From positions 124,001 through 188,000 of the forward strand of contig JAEBDY010000013.1 of assembly GCA_049997955.1 (NCBI GenBank): a stretch of 64,000 nt of DNA, given 5' to 3'. A model generated the notes under the pieces. It did not search any database and was not told the origin of the DNA. It saw only the letters and a program-made list of their open reading frames with translations. Of the stretch, positions 25,209 through 33,153 are shown one piece after another. The number at the start of each line of letters is the position of its first letter. Within the stretch, counting starts at the first letter, position 1. This DNA comes from Umezawaea sp049997955 (GTDB lineage: Bacteria; Actinomycetota; Actinomycetes; Mycobacteriales; Pseudonocardiaceae). Position numbers and translations under genes: made by a program.

Positions 25209-25319
25209 ATGGAATTGCTGGTCATCTTGGGCATGTTCGTCGGACTGGCAGCGCTCGCGGCTGTGCCGTTGGTCGCACTGCTGCACCTCTCGGACCACCG
25301 GGGCAAGGGCTGGCGCTGA
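25209..25319 (+). CDS. Small single-span membrane protein (36 aa)
   Basis: Protein of 36 residues: ELLVILGMFVGLAALAAVPL makes one hydrophobic helix, then LHLSDHRGKGWR as a basic tail. ATG at 25209 has GGGGAG 13 bases upstream, a long spacing. It ends 20 bases before the dehydrogenase start on the same strand. The strongly helical composition supports a real membrane peptide, but no family is known to me. Confidence 0.45.
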   Translation: MELLVILGMFVGLAALAAVPLVALLHLSDHRGKGWR

Positions 25320-25327
25320 ACGAGCGT

Positions 25328-25342
25328 TAACCTGGGCCCATG
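25328..25342 (+). promoter_or_regulatory. Leaderless -10 element of the SDR gene
   Basis: TAACCT at 25328, six bases, then ATG at 25340. No ribosome site lies between. Confidence 0.45.
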
Positions 25343-26098
25343 CAGATCACGGGTACCGCGGCGATCGTGACAGGTGGTGCGTCGGGCCTCGGTGGGGCCA
25401 CCGCGCGCGCTCTGGCGGCGAAGGGCGCGCAGGTGTTCGCGCTCGACCTGCCGTCGGCCATCGAGAAGGCCGAGGCCGTCGAGGGCGTGACGTACCTGCC
25501 CGCCGACGTGACCTCCCCCGAGCAGGTCCAGGCAGCGGTCGACACCGCGGCGGGCTCCGGCCCGGCGCTGCGGATCGTCGTCAACTGCGCGGGCATCGGC
25601 CCGTCCACCAGGACCGTCGGCAAGAACGGCCCCCACGACCTCGACCTGTACCGCAAGGTCATCGAGATCAACCTCGTCGGCACGTTCAACGTGCTGCGCC
25701 TGGCGGCGGCGGCGATCGGCAAGACCGAGCCCCTCGCGGACGGCCAGCGCGGCATCGTCATCAACACCGCCTCCATCGCCGCGTACGACGGCCAGATCGG
25801 CCAGGTCGCCTACGCGAGTTCCAAGGCAGCCGTCGTCGGCATGACCCTCCCCGCCGCGCGCGACCTGTCGTCCGTCGGCATCCGGGTCATGACGATCGCG
25901 CCCGGCATCGTGGACACCCCGATGCTCGCGACCGTCTCCGACGAGTTCCGCGCGGGTCTGGCGGCGGGTGTCCCGTTCCCCAAGCGCCTCGCGCTGCCCG
26001 CGGAGTACGCGCAGCTCGCGCTGACCATCGTGGAGCACGACTACCTGAACGGCGAGGTCATCCGCATGGACGGCGCTCTCCGCATGGCCCCCCGCTAG
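25340..26098 (+). CDS. SDR-family 3-hydroxyacyl-CoA dehydrogenase (HSD10-like)
   Basis: Classical short-chain dehydrogenase of 252 residues. Cofactor motif TGGASGLGGATA near the N-terminus, NCAGIG, catalytic Ser in NTASIAAYDGQIG and YxxxK as YASSKAAV. FALDLPS with Asp after the second strand favours NAD. The C-terminus VIRMDGALRMAPR and the long loop between NCAG and the Ser match bacterial HSD17B10-type enzymes of fatty-acid or branched-chain degradation. The ATG at 25340 is probably leaderless. Confidence 0.92.
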   Translation: MQITGTAAIVTGGASGLGGATARALAAKGAQVFALDLPSAIEKAEAVEGVTYLPADVTSPEQVQAAVDTAAGSGPALRIVVNCAGIGPSTRTVGKNGPHDLDLYRKVIEINLVGTFNVLRLAAAAIGKTEPLADGQRGIVINTASIAAYDGQIGQVAYASSKAAVVGMTLPAARDLSSVGIRVMTIAPGIVDTPMLATVSDEFRAGLAAGVPFPKRLALPAEYAQLALTIVEHDYLNGEVIRMDGALRMAPR

Positions 26099-26123
26099 CT
26101 GGCCCGGTCGACGCGGGCGACCG

Positions 26124-27767
26124 TCACAGGTCGCCCGCGAACGGCAGCTTCTTGATGTCGTCCGACGACATCCAGTTGCGCAGCGCGTGCGTGGCCCGGA
26201 CGTCGTCCTCGTTGTACTCCACCAACCTCCGCCGCTGGGCGTCGTCCGGCGGGTTGCCGTCCATGCCCACGGCGTCGCGGTACCAGCGCATGGAGTTCTC
26301 GCCGCCCGCCTCCGGGTCGCGCCAGGTGAACCCGGCGACCGGGGCGATCGTCTTGAGGCCCTTGCCGTGCGCGCACAGGAACTCCTCGCGCACGATGCCG
26401 AACAGGTCCACCCACGCGTCGGACTTGATGAACTCGCGGACCTGCGCGATCGGCGGGATGCCCGGCATGCCCTTGAAGCGCTCGGCCGAGCCCAGCAGCC
26501 AGCGGTTCTCGGCCAGCTCGTTGTAGCAGTACGCGCGGAAGCTCAGGCCGCGGGCGCGGGCGCGCAACCGGACCGCGGTCAGCCACGTCCAGAACTCGGC
26601 GAACGAGCGCGCCTCGTCGTCGCTGGGCACCGGGTCCCACGTGGCGAACGCGCGGTAGCCGGGCTCCTCGTCCACGTTCTCGCCGGACAGCCAGCAGCCC
26701 CACATGTACGCGCCGAGGTCGGCGAAGCTCTCCATGTCGACGTCCACCTCGACGTCGGCGCGCGGCACGGCGAAGCTCTCGGACCGGCGCACGACGGTGA
26801 GGTCCCGCAGCCACGCGCGGGCCAGGACCACCGCGTCGTCGAACGGCATCCCCACCAGCGGCAGCAGGGGCGTGCCGCCGACCGGCTGCTCGGCCAGCTG
26901 GTCCACGGTGGACACCCCGGCCCGGCGCAGCGCCACGGCGTCCTCGCCGCGCGCGACCAGGCTGACGTCGCGGGTCGACTTCAGCTCGTCGTTGCAGGTC
27001 GGCCACCACGGGCAGGACTTGCACTCCACGATCCGCGACGGCTTCGCCAGCGGCTCGCCACCGCGGTTGGCGGCACCCGCGACGGCGAGCCGGTCGGAGA
27101 ACCTGGCGTCGTACTCGGACAGCGCCGTCCGGCCACCGGGCCACGTCGGCGCCTCCAGGTCGTGCCACACGACGACGTCCGCGTCCATGCCGATGACGCC
27201 GGCCATCGCGCGGCCGTGCTTGGCGAACCCGGCGGCCTGGAGCTGGCGCTGCGCGTGCGCCAGCCGGAGCTGGTCGCGCGGCTGCGGCCGGACCTTGCGC
27301 AGGGGGTCGACGCGAGCGCCGTTGGGCTGCGGGTGCGACAGCGGCGACGTGCGCGCCCCTTGGCCGGGATCGCTGGTCTTGTGCCGGACCACGAGCACCG
27401 GGACGTAGCCGGTGGAGTCCTTGACCAGCAGGTCGATGCCGCCGCGGCGACCGCCCGTGAGGTCGCGCGGCAACGCGGGTCCCCAGATGTACGGGGTGCC
27501 CATCTGCATCGCGGCGAGCGTCACGCGCTCGCGGTCGGCCGTGCTGATCTCCGGCCCGTGGGGGATCTCCATCAGCTCGGAGCCGAACACCTTGGCCAGG
27601 GACGAGGCCACCTGCCGACGGTGCTCGGTCGCGTCGGCCTTGCGCTGCTCACCCGCCGGATCCGCGGGCGCCTTGACGACGTCGCGCATGGCCGGATCGT
27701 TCTCTAGGTGCACCCGCCGCCGACAACGAGTGACCACGCCGGCGTCGAGCTGCACCTGGGAAGTCAC
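26124..27767 (-). CDS. TM0106-family RecB-like nuclease
   Basis: Putative DNA nuclease of 547 residues. The first half holds a PD-(D/E)xK-like core (GGIDLLVKDSTGYVPVLVVRHK) and a cysteine set CKSCPWWPTC that may bind an Fe-S cluster. The second half is an RNase-H-like 3'-5' exonuclease domain with VDVDMESF and the terminal EYNEDDVRATHALRNW motif. This layout is the TM0106 RecB-like family; its pathway (repair or mobile-DNA defence) is unclear. GTG at 27767 is six bases after TACCCT, so leaderless. It is convergent with the SDR gene. Confidence 0.88.
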   Translation of the reverse strand: MTSQVQLDAGVVTRCRRRVHLENDPAMRDVVKAPADPAGEQRKADATEHRRQVASSLAKVFGSELMEIPHGPEISTADRERVTLAAMQMGTPYIWGPALPRDLTGGRRGGIDLLVKDSTGYVPVLVVRHKTSDPGQGARTSPLSHPQPNGARVDPLRKVRPQPRDQLRLAHAQRQLQAAGFAKHGRAMAGVIGMDADVVVWHDLEAPTWPGGRTALSEYDARFSDRLAVAGAANRGGEPLAKPSRIVECKSCPWWPTCNDELKSTRDVSLVARGEDAVALRRAGVSTVDQLAEQPVGGTPLLPLVGMPFDDAVVLARAWLRDLTVVRRSESFAVPRADVEVDVDMESFADLGAYMWGCWLSGENVDEEPGYRAFATWDPVPSDDEARSFAEFWTWLTAVRLRARARGLSFRAYCYNELAENRWLLGSAERFKGMPGIPPIAQVREFIKSDAWVDLFGIVREEFLCAHGKGLKTIAPVAGFTWRDPEAGGENSMRWYRDAVGMDGNPPDDAQRRRLVEYNEDDVRATHALRNWMSSDDIKKLPFAGDL

Positions 27768-27779
27768 CGATGAAGGGTA
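27765..27779 (-). promoter_or_regulatory. Leaderless -10 element of the nuclease gene
   Basis: TACCCT-N6-GTG on the minus strand, with no Shine-Dalgarno sequence. Confidence 0.5.
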
Positions 27780-27883
27780 TGCCGCGCCCCCGCGACACGT
27801 GCGCGCAACCTGCGGACTCCTGTGGATCTTTTGTGCGACGAGGGGGCGTCGGCTCTACTGTTCCGGTAGGAGGTGGCGCCACC

Positions 27884-28321
27884 ATGGCACGCAAAGCACT
27901 CGGTCCCCGGCTCACGCCCGCCAAGGCGAAGAACCTGCTGGGCGTGGCAAAGGTCGTCGGCCCAGTCCTCATCCCCGTGCTCGTACCGTTCGCCGCGAAG
28001 GCAGCGAGCCTGGTCAGCGACCGGTACGACCACTACAAAGCCCGCAGGATGGGCGTGGGCATCGAGGAACTGACCAAGTACACCGGCAAGGGCGCGAGGC
28101 TGCACGCACGCATCGCGGGCTTCGCACAAGCGCTGGACGAACTGCGCGCGAAGGACCCGGACTACGTCACCGAGACGGAGTCACGCCTGGTCAAGCTGGC
28201 AGCGGCAGTACGAGCATCAGAACGAATGCCAACGTCGAGGCGCAAAGCAGCCCACCGCGCGGTGAGCACGGACCTGGAAGCCTTGGAAACAGAACTGCTG
28301 CGCAGGCTGGGCATTTCCTGA
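27884..28321 (+). CDS. DUF6474 family protein
   Basis: Basic protein of 145 residues: RLTPAKAKNLLGVAKVVGPVL, a weakly hydrophobic stretch (VLIPVLVPFAAKAASLV), then helical charged sequence and a conserved SRRKAAHRAVSTDLEALE end. It matches the actinobacterial DUF6474 family; the function is unknown. ATG at 27884 follows GTAGGAGGTGG. It stands alone before the repeat island. Confidence 0.82.
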   Translation: MARKALGPRLTPAKAKNLLGVAKVVGPVLIPVLVPFAAKAASLVSDRYDHYKARRMGVGIEELTKYTGKGARLHARIAGFAQALDELRAKDPDYVTETESRLVKLAAAVRASERMPTSRRKAAHRAVSTDLEALETELLRRLGIS

Positions 28322-28407
28322 TCCCTGGCAGCATCTACAGGCCACACGAGCAGCCCAACCGCCGAGCCATCGGCTGCGCGGCGGCTTGCCTATTTCCAGG
28401 CGGCCAC

Positions 28408-28550
28408 CCAGCCACCGCACCTCCTGAAGCGCGCCTACCAGTCATCGCACTCTCTGGAAGCTCCTAGCCATCGCACGACCAGGCGACAACTCCCCAGCCA
28501 CTGCACAACCAGGAAGCTCGGCTACCAGCCACCGCATTGCCAAGAACGGC
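28408..28550. repeat. Degenerate tandem repeats of about 29 bases
   Basis: About five units sharing CCAGCCACCGCAC (variants CCAGTCATCGCAC, TAGCCATCGCAC, CCAGCCACTGCAC, CCAGCCACCGCAT) separated by AACCAGGAAGCTCGGCTA-like sequence. Unit length is 29-31. There is no coding signature; it opens the non-coding island between the DUF6474 gene and the transporter terminator. Confidence 0.75.
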
Positions 28551-28580
28551 TGCTTTCGCGGCGACAGCCGCACTTCCCCC

Positions 28581-28686
28581 CTCACCCCGATCCCAAGCGC
28601 CTTCATGCTCCTTTTGCTTTGTCAAGGCATCTTTCCCGCCTTGACAAAGCAAAAGGAGCATGGAAATAATTGCGCGAGCGGGGTGG
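28581..28686. repeat. Palindromic element, copy 1
   Basis: Arms 28604-28628 and 28638-28662 are perfect 25-base complements around the 9-base loop ATCTTTCCC. The flanks extend the palindrome imperfectly, from CACCCCG on the left to CGGGGTG on the right. Copy 2 at 28847 has the same design in opposite orientation with loop GGGAAAGAT, the exact complement. It may be a REP- or MITE-like unit. Confidence 0.85.
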
Positions 28687-28846
28687 GGCGGCTTGCCACC
28701 CACCGCTGGCCCTGCCCTCCGACACCAGCGACGCAGGCCGATTGTCGGACCCCTGTTGTAGCGTGTGAATCGGGGGGTTCTCACGACCGGGGGACCCTTG
28801 GTTGCAGTGGTCGGGCGCCACAGGCAAAGGTCGCGGCGGCCCGGTC

Positions 28847-28951
28847 TCACCCCGATCGCGCGATTATCTCTATGCCCCCTTTTGTTTGTCAAGGCGGGAA
28901 AGATGCCTTGACAAACAAAAGGGGGCATGAAGTGCGCTGAGGATCGGGGTC
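28847..28951. repeat. Palindromic element, copy 2 (inverted)
   Basis: Arms 28872-28895 and 28905-28928 are perfect 24-base complements around GGGAAAGAT. The stem differs from copy 1 by compensated changes (CCCCC for CTCC, GTTTG for GCTTTG), so base pairing is kept while sequence drifts. Flanks TCACCCCGATC and GATCGGGGTC match copy 1 in reverse. Confidence 0.85.
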
Positions 28952-29270
28952 AGGCCGGGGAGTGGGTTCGAAAGACGATGGGTCGGCTTTCGTCGTGCCT
29001 CGGTTGGGGCCGGGGGCCGGTCAGCTGCCGGATGAGGCCGAGTGCGGGTTCAAAGAGCGGTGAGTCGGGTTTTGCTGGGCTCCGGCTGAGGCCGGGGAGC
29101 AACTGCCGGTCGAGCCGGGCGCGAGCCCAAAGAGCGGTGGGTCGGTATCCCTGGGCTCCGACTAAGGCCGGGGGGGCCAACTGCTGGTTAAGGCTGGAAG
29201 CGGGTTCGAAAGACGGTGGGTGGGCTTTCGCTGGGCTCCGACTGAGGCCGGGGGCCGGCCAGCTGCCGGT
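28951..29270. repeat. Four tandem repeats of 78 or 82 bases
   Basis: Units 28951-29032, 29033-29110, 29111-29188 and 29189-29270 (82, 78, 78, 82 bases) share GCGGGTTCGAAAGA, GGTGGGTCGG, GCTGGGCTCCGACTGAGGC and GCCAACTGCCGGT-like segments; a fifth decayed unit follows to about 29350. Because 78 is divisible by three, long stop-free frames run through both strands. I consider these non-coding. Confidence 0.8.
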
Positions 29271-29423
29271 TGAAGCCGGGGATCGGATCGGAAGATCGCG
29301 AACTCGGCTCCTCTTATGCCCTGAGACCGGGGAGTTCGCTTCCGGCTTGAGCCAGGGCCAGTCAGGCCAAGGGCCGCTTGCCCGTCGGCCGACCCCAAGA
29401 TCCAGCACACCCCAGACCCCAGA

Positions 29424-29461
29424 ACAAAAAACGGGGTGCCGCCCATCGGCGGCACCCCGTT
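29424..29461 (-). terminator. Intrinsic terminator of the BCCT transporter gene
   Basis: Arms 29430-29443 and 29448-29461 pair perfectly over 14 bases with loop CATC; on the minus strand a T run follows. It lies 7 bases past the transporter stop. Confidence 0.92.
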
Positions 29462-29467
29462 CAACGC

Positions 29468-31132
29468 TCAGCGTTTCGCTGTCACCTGTTCAACAGCCCG
29501 CAGCGCTGCCTCTTCCGGCCCGAGTTCGGCCGTGGCCTTCTCCATCGCCTCCGCCACCCGTTCCTCCCGCTTGATCAACGGGTCGCTGCGGAGGTCCTTC
29601 GCCAGGGACACGCACAGCCCGATCATGATCAACAGGAACGGCAGCGCGGCGATGATCGTGAGGTTTTGCAGGCCCTTCAGTGCGTTCGAGCCGCCGACCA
29701 GGAGCATCACCGCTGCCACCGCGCCGGTCAGCACGCCCCAGAACACGACCACGCGCTTGTTCGGCGTGATCGTGCCCCTCTGGGAGAGCGTGCCCATCAC
29801 GATCGACGCGGCGTCCGCGCCGGACACGAAGAAGATGGCCACGAGCAGCATCACGACCACGCCCGCCACGCCCGCGAGCGGGAAGTTGTCCAGCAGCGCG
29901 AACAGCTGTCCCTCCGGGGTCGTCTGGCCCGCGAGGTCGACGCCCGAGCGCTGGGTGAAGATCGCTGTGCCGCCGAGGATCGCGAACCACACCACGCTGA
30001 CGCCGCTGGGCACCAGGATCACGCCCGCGACGAACTGGCGGATGGTGCGGCCGCGGCTGATGCGGGCGACGAACATGCCGACGAACGGCGTCCACGAGAT
30101 CCACCACGCCCAGTAGAAGATCGTCCAGCCGGACAGCCACGTCTCCGTCGCGTCGCCGCCGGACGCGGCCGTGCGGCCCGCCATGTCGGCCATCTCGCGG
30201 ATGTAGTCGCCGAGCGCCGTGGGCACCAGGTTCAGGATGAACACCGTCGGGCCGACCACGAAGACGAACGCGGCGAGCACCACGGCCAGCACCATGTTGA
30301 TGTTGGACAGCCACTGGATGCCCTTCGCCACACCGGACACCGCCGACGCGACGAACGCGGCGGTCAGGACCGCGATGATGCCGACCAGGACGCTGTTGCC
30401 GACGTCACCGGCCCAGCCCGCGACCTCCAGGCCGCTGCCGATCTGCAGCGCGCCGAGCCCGAGCGACGCCGCCGAGCCGAACAGCGTGGCGAAGATCGCC
30501 AGGATGTCGATCGCCTTGCCCGCGGGGCCGTTCGCCCGCTTGGTGCCGAGCAGCGGCGCGAACGCGGCGCTGATCAGCTGGCTGCGACCGCGGCGGAAGC
30601 TGCCGTACGCGATGGCCAGGCCGACCACGGCGTAGATCGCCCACGGGTGCAGCGTCCAGTGGAACATCGTGGTCGCCATGGCGGTCTGCACCGCCTGGTC
30701 GGACCCGCCTTCGACGGTGCCCGGCGGCGGCTTCACGAAGTGCGTCAGCGGCTCGTTCACGCCGTAGAACATCAGGCCGATGCCCATGCCCGCGCTGAAC
30801 ATCATCGCGACCCACGAGACCGTCCTGAACTCGGGCTTCTCGTCGTCCTGGCCCAGCGGGACGCGACCGTAGCGGCTGAAGGCCAGCCAGAGCGCGAACA
30901 CCACGAAGCCGGAGGCCGAGAGCACGAACGCCCAGCCGAGATTTCCGATGATCCAGCCGAGGGAGGTTTTGGACGCCGACGCGAGGGAATCCGTACCGAA
31001 GACGCCCCACGCGAGGAAGCCGAGGGTGACGGCGGCCGCGATCCCGAACACCACCTTGTCCGTCCGGCCTGGCTGATCCGCGTGTTCCGCGGTGGGCTCA
31101 CCGGGTAGTGGTCGTTCCAGCGGCTTGGTCAC
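29468..31132 (-). CDS. BCCT-family betaine/choline/carnitine transporter
   Basis: Sodium- or proton-coupled transporter of 554 residues with twelve predicted membrane helices. Signature sequences are FSAGMGIGLMFYGVNEPLTH in TM3 (glycine-rich) and the aromatic TM8 segment WTIFYWAWWISWTPFVGMF followed by ISRGRTIRQF. It probably imports compatible solutes under osmotic stress; glycine betaine versus choline cannot be told. GTG at 31132 is chosen for AGGAGG six bases before it; an in-frame start at 31162 is possible. The charged C-terminal tail could sense osmolarity. Confidence 0.94.
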   Translation of the reverse strand: MTKPLERPLPGEPTAEHADQPGRTDKVVFGIAAAVTLGFLAWGVFGTDSLASASKTSLGWIIGNLGWAFVLSASGFVVFALWLAFSRYGRVPLGQDDEKPEFRTVSWVAMMFSAGMGIGLMFYGVNEPLTHFVKPPPGTVEGGSDQAVQTAMATTMFHWTLHPWAIYAVVGLAIAYGSFRRGRSQLISAAFAPLLGTKRANGPAGKAIDILAIFATLFGSAASLGLGALQIGSGLEVAGWAGDVGNSVLVGIIAVLTAAFVASAVSGVAKGIQWLSNINMVLAVVLAAFVFVVGPTVFILNLVPTALGDYIREMADMAGRTAASGGDATETWLSGWTIFYWAWWISWTPFVGMFVARISRGRTIRQFVAGVILVPSGVSVVWFAILGGTAIFTQRSGVDLAGQTTPEGQLFALLDNFPLAGVAGVVVMLLVAIFFVSGADAASIVMGTLSQRGTITPNKRVVVFWGVLTGAVAAVMLLVGGSNALKGLQNLTIIAALPFLLIMIGLCVSLAKDLRSDPLIKREERVAEAMEKATAELGPEEAALRAVEQVTAKR

Positions 31133-31231
31133 ACCTGGCCTCCTGAACCTGGGGAACTGCATCCTGTTAGCCCGTACCCGTTGGTCTGAATGGCCAAACG
31201 TGGCGGCTTACGCCTGTCCGGGTTGTTCTCC

Positions 31232-31246
31232 TACTCTCATGGTGTG
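31232..31246 (+). promoter_or_regulatory. Leaderless -10 element of the copper-cluster membrane gene
   Basis: TACTCT at 31232, six bases, then GTG at 31244. TTACGC about 18 bases further up may be the -35. Confidence 0.45.
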
Positions 31247-31792
31247 ACCCCCAAACCGGCAAGCACCCGCGTAGCACGCGGTCTGCTGCTGGCTGTCACC
31301 TCATCGTCGCTGAGCGTCACCGCACACGGCGCGGCCGGTGGGAGCCTGGCGGAGTTCACGCCCGTGCTGCCGCTGGTGCTGCTGATCGCCGGTGCGGCGA
31401 CCGCGCTGGCCGACCGCCGCCGGAGCCCGTTGACGCTCCTGGCGGCACTGGGCGCGGCGCAGCTCGCGCAGCACGAACTGCTCAGCCTCGCGCACCACCG
31501 CCACGCGCCGAGCGGCGGTTTCGGGTTCGACGCCGTGCAGATGACGACCGCCCACGCGCTCGCCGCGCTGGGCACCGGCCTGGTGCTCGTCAAGGCGGAC
31601 GCGGCGCTGGTCTCGCTGGTCGCGGCGGTGTCCCGGCTGCTGCCGAGGACGCTGACCCCCGGTCCCGTCCGACTCGCGCCGCGCGCCGCCGCGGTTCGGG
31701 CCGCCGCTGGTACGCAGCTCATCGAACTTCTCCTGCGAAGCGTGAACGGCCGTCGAGGCCCACCCGTAGTCCTGGTCAGCCGAGTCCCCTAG
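31244..31792 (+). CDS. His-rich membrane protein beside copper genes
   Basis: Membrane protein of 182 residues with about four hydrophobic segments (FTPVLPLVLLIAGAATALA, LLAALGAAQLAQHELLSLA, TAHALAALGTGLVLV). The loop QHELLSLAHHRHAPSGG has several His residues that could bind metal. I do not know a named family; the position 33 bases before ycnI, copC and copD suggests a part in copper handling. It is probably leaderless. Confidence 0.7.
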   Translation: MTPKPASTRVARGLLLAVTSSSLSVTAHGAAGGSLAEFTPVLPLVLLIAGAATALADRRRSPLTLLAALGAAQLAQHELLSLAHHRHAPSGGFGFDAVQMTTAHALAALGTGLVLVKADAALVSLVAAVSRLLPRTLTPGPVRLAPRAAAVRAAAGTQLIELLLRSVNGRRGPPVVLVSRVP

Positions 31793-31825
31793 ACACTCCG
31801 GTCTACCTCCAGGAGCTATCTCGAC

Positions 31826-32587
31826 ATGTCGACAAATCGATTTGGCGTGCGCACCCTCGCGCGCGGCGCCGCCGTGCTCTCCACCGCGGGCGTGCTCGCC
31901 CTCAGCACCGCGGGACTCGCGTCCGCCCACGTCACGGCCTCCACGCCCGGCCCGGCCACCAAGGGCGGCTACACCAAGGTGACCCTCCGGGTCCCCAACG
32001 AGCGCCCCGACGCGGGCACGGTGAAGCTCCAGCTCACGCTCCCCGCCGAGTACCCGCTGGCGTCGGTCAGCAGCAAGCCCGTGCCCGGCTGGAAGGTCGA
32101 GGTCGTCAAGGCCAAGCTGCCCAAGCCGATCACCAACCACGGCAAGGAGATCACCGAGGCGCCGAGCACGGTGACGTGGACCGCCGACGCGGGCGTCCAG
32201 ATCGAGCCCGGCCAGTTCAACGAGTTCGACCTGTCCGTCGGCCCGCTGCCGGAGGACACCGACCGCCTGATGCTGCCGACCACGCAGACCTACAGCAGCG
32301 GCGAGGTCGTCGCGTGGGACGCTCCCCCGGCCGCCGAGGGCGCGACCGAGCCCGCGAAGCCCGCTCCGGTGCTGAACCTGGTCGCCAAGGCGGGTGGCGC
32401 GGACTCGCACGACACCACCGCGGCCACCGCCACCGCCGGTGAGCACTCCGAAACCGCCGCGGCGGGCACCGACACCACCGCCCGCTACCTGGGCGGAGCG
32501 GGCCTCGCCGTCGGCGCGCTCGGCCTCGGCTTCGGCGCGGGCGCCGTCCTGCGCTCCCGCCGCAGCACCGGGAAGCCCGCGGCATGA
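31826..32587 (+). CDS. ycnI: YcnI-family copper-binding protein (DUF1775)
   Basis: Exported protein of 253 residues. The signal peptide ends at LASAH, leaving an N-terminal His (HVTASTPGPATKGGYTKVTL), the copper-binding start typical of YcnI. PNERPDAGTVKLQLTLP and PVPGWKVEVVKAKL follow. A His/Ala/Thr linker and one C-terminal membrane helix (YLGGAGLAVGALGLGFGAGA) with RSRR anchor it outside the cell. ATG at 31826 follows CCAGGAG. It overlaps copC by 4 bases. Confidence 0.94.
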   Translation: MSTNRFGVRTLARGAAVLSTAGVLALSTAGLASAHVTASTPGPATKGGYTKVTLRVPNERPDAGTVKLQLTLPAEYPLASVSSKPVPGWKVEVVKAKLPKPITNHGKEITEAPSTVTWTADAGVQIEPGQFNEFDLSVGPLPEDTDRLMLPTTQTYSSGEVVAWDAPPAAEGATEPAKPAPVLNLVAKAGGADSHDTTAATATAGEHSETAAAGTDTTARYLGGAGLAVGALGLGFGAGAVLRSRRSTGKPAA

Positions 32588-33153
32588 GGCGCGGGTTCTC
32601 CTTGCTCCTGGCGGGTCTGATCGCGTTCGGCTCGATGCTCGGCCTGGCCGGTCCGGCACTCGCGCACAACGTGCTGATCAGCAGCGACCCCCTGGCGGGC
32701 TCGTCCATCGAGGCCGGACCCGCGGTGGTCTCGCTGACGTTCGACCAGCCGGTCAACGGCGGCCCCGGCCTCAACGCGATCTCCGTGACCAGCACCGACG
32801 GCGGCCACTGGGAAGGCGTCGGCGAGCCGACCGTCAAGGACAACGTCGTGTCGCTCCCGCTGCGGCCGCTCGGCCCGGCGGGCGAGTACACCGTCAGCTA
32901 CCGGATCCTCTCGGCGGACGGCCACCCCGTGGCGGACTCGCTGAAGTTCACCCTCGCCAAGGCGGGCACCGGCACGCCCGCGCCCGCCAACGAGGTCGCG
33001 GCCAACCCCGCGGCCTCCCCGGCGACGAGCACCACCACCGAAGCCGGTGGCGGCGTGCCGATCTGGGTGTGGATCCTCGGTGCCGTGGCACTGCTCGGCG
33101 GCGGCGTGTTCTTCGCGCTGCGCGGCGGCGTCAAGGAGGACCAGCCCCAGTGA
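32584..33153 (+). CDS. copC: CopC-domain copper resistance protein
   Basis: Exported CopC-fold protein of 189 residues. After the signal peptide the mature end begins with AHNVLISSDPLAGSSIE, with the N-terminal His ligand; a second His is in YRILSADGHPVADSL, matching the family's copper site. A Thr/Ala linker and a C-terminal membrane helix (IWVWILGAVALLGGGVFFAL) tether it. ATG at 32584 overlaps ycnI; the stop overlaps the copD start (TGATG). Confidence 0.94.
   Translation: MRRGFSLLLAGLIAFGSMLGLAGPALAHNVLISSDPLAGSSIEAGPAVVSLTFDQPVNGGPGLNAISVTSTDGGHWEGVGEPTVKDNVVSLPLRPLGPAGEYTVSYRILSADGHPVADSLKFTLAKAGTGTPAPANEVAANPAASPATSTTTEAGGGVPIWVWILGAVALLGGGVFFALRGGVKEDQPQ

Noticed and set aside
28408..29270. 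CRISPR array or insertion sequence
   Set aside because: Repeats are contiguous without spacers, no cas genes or transposase are present, and the palindromes are not at the ends of a gene.
28927..29574. Open frames of 215 codons (plus) and 152 codons (minus) over the repeat island
   Set aside because: They exist because the 78-base repeat is divisible by three; the translations are repetitive on both strands and break at the 82-base units, and the plus frame runs into the transporter terminator and gene.
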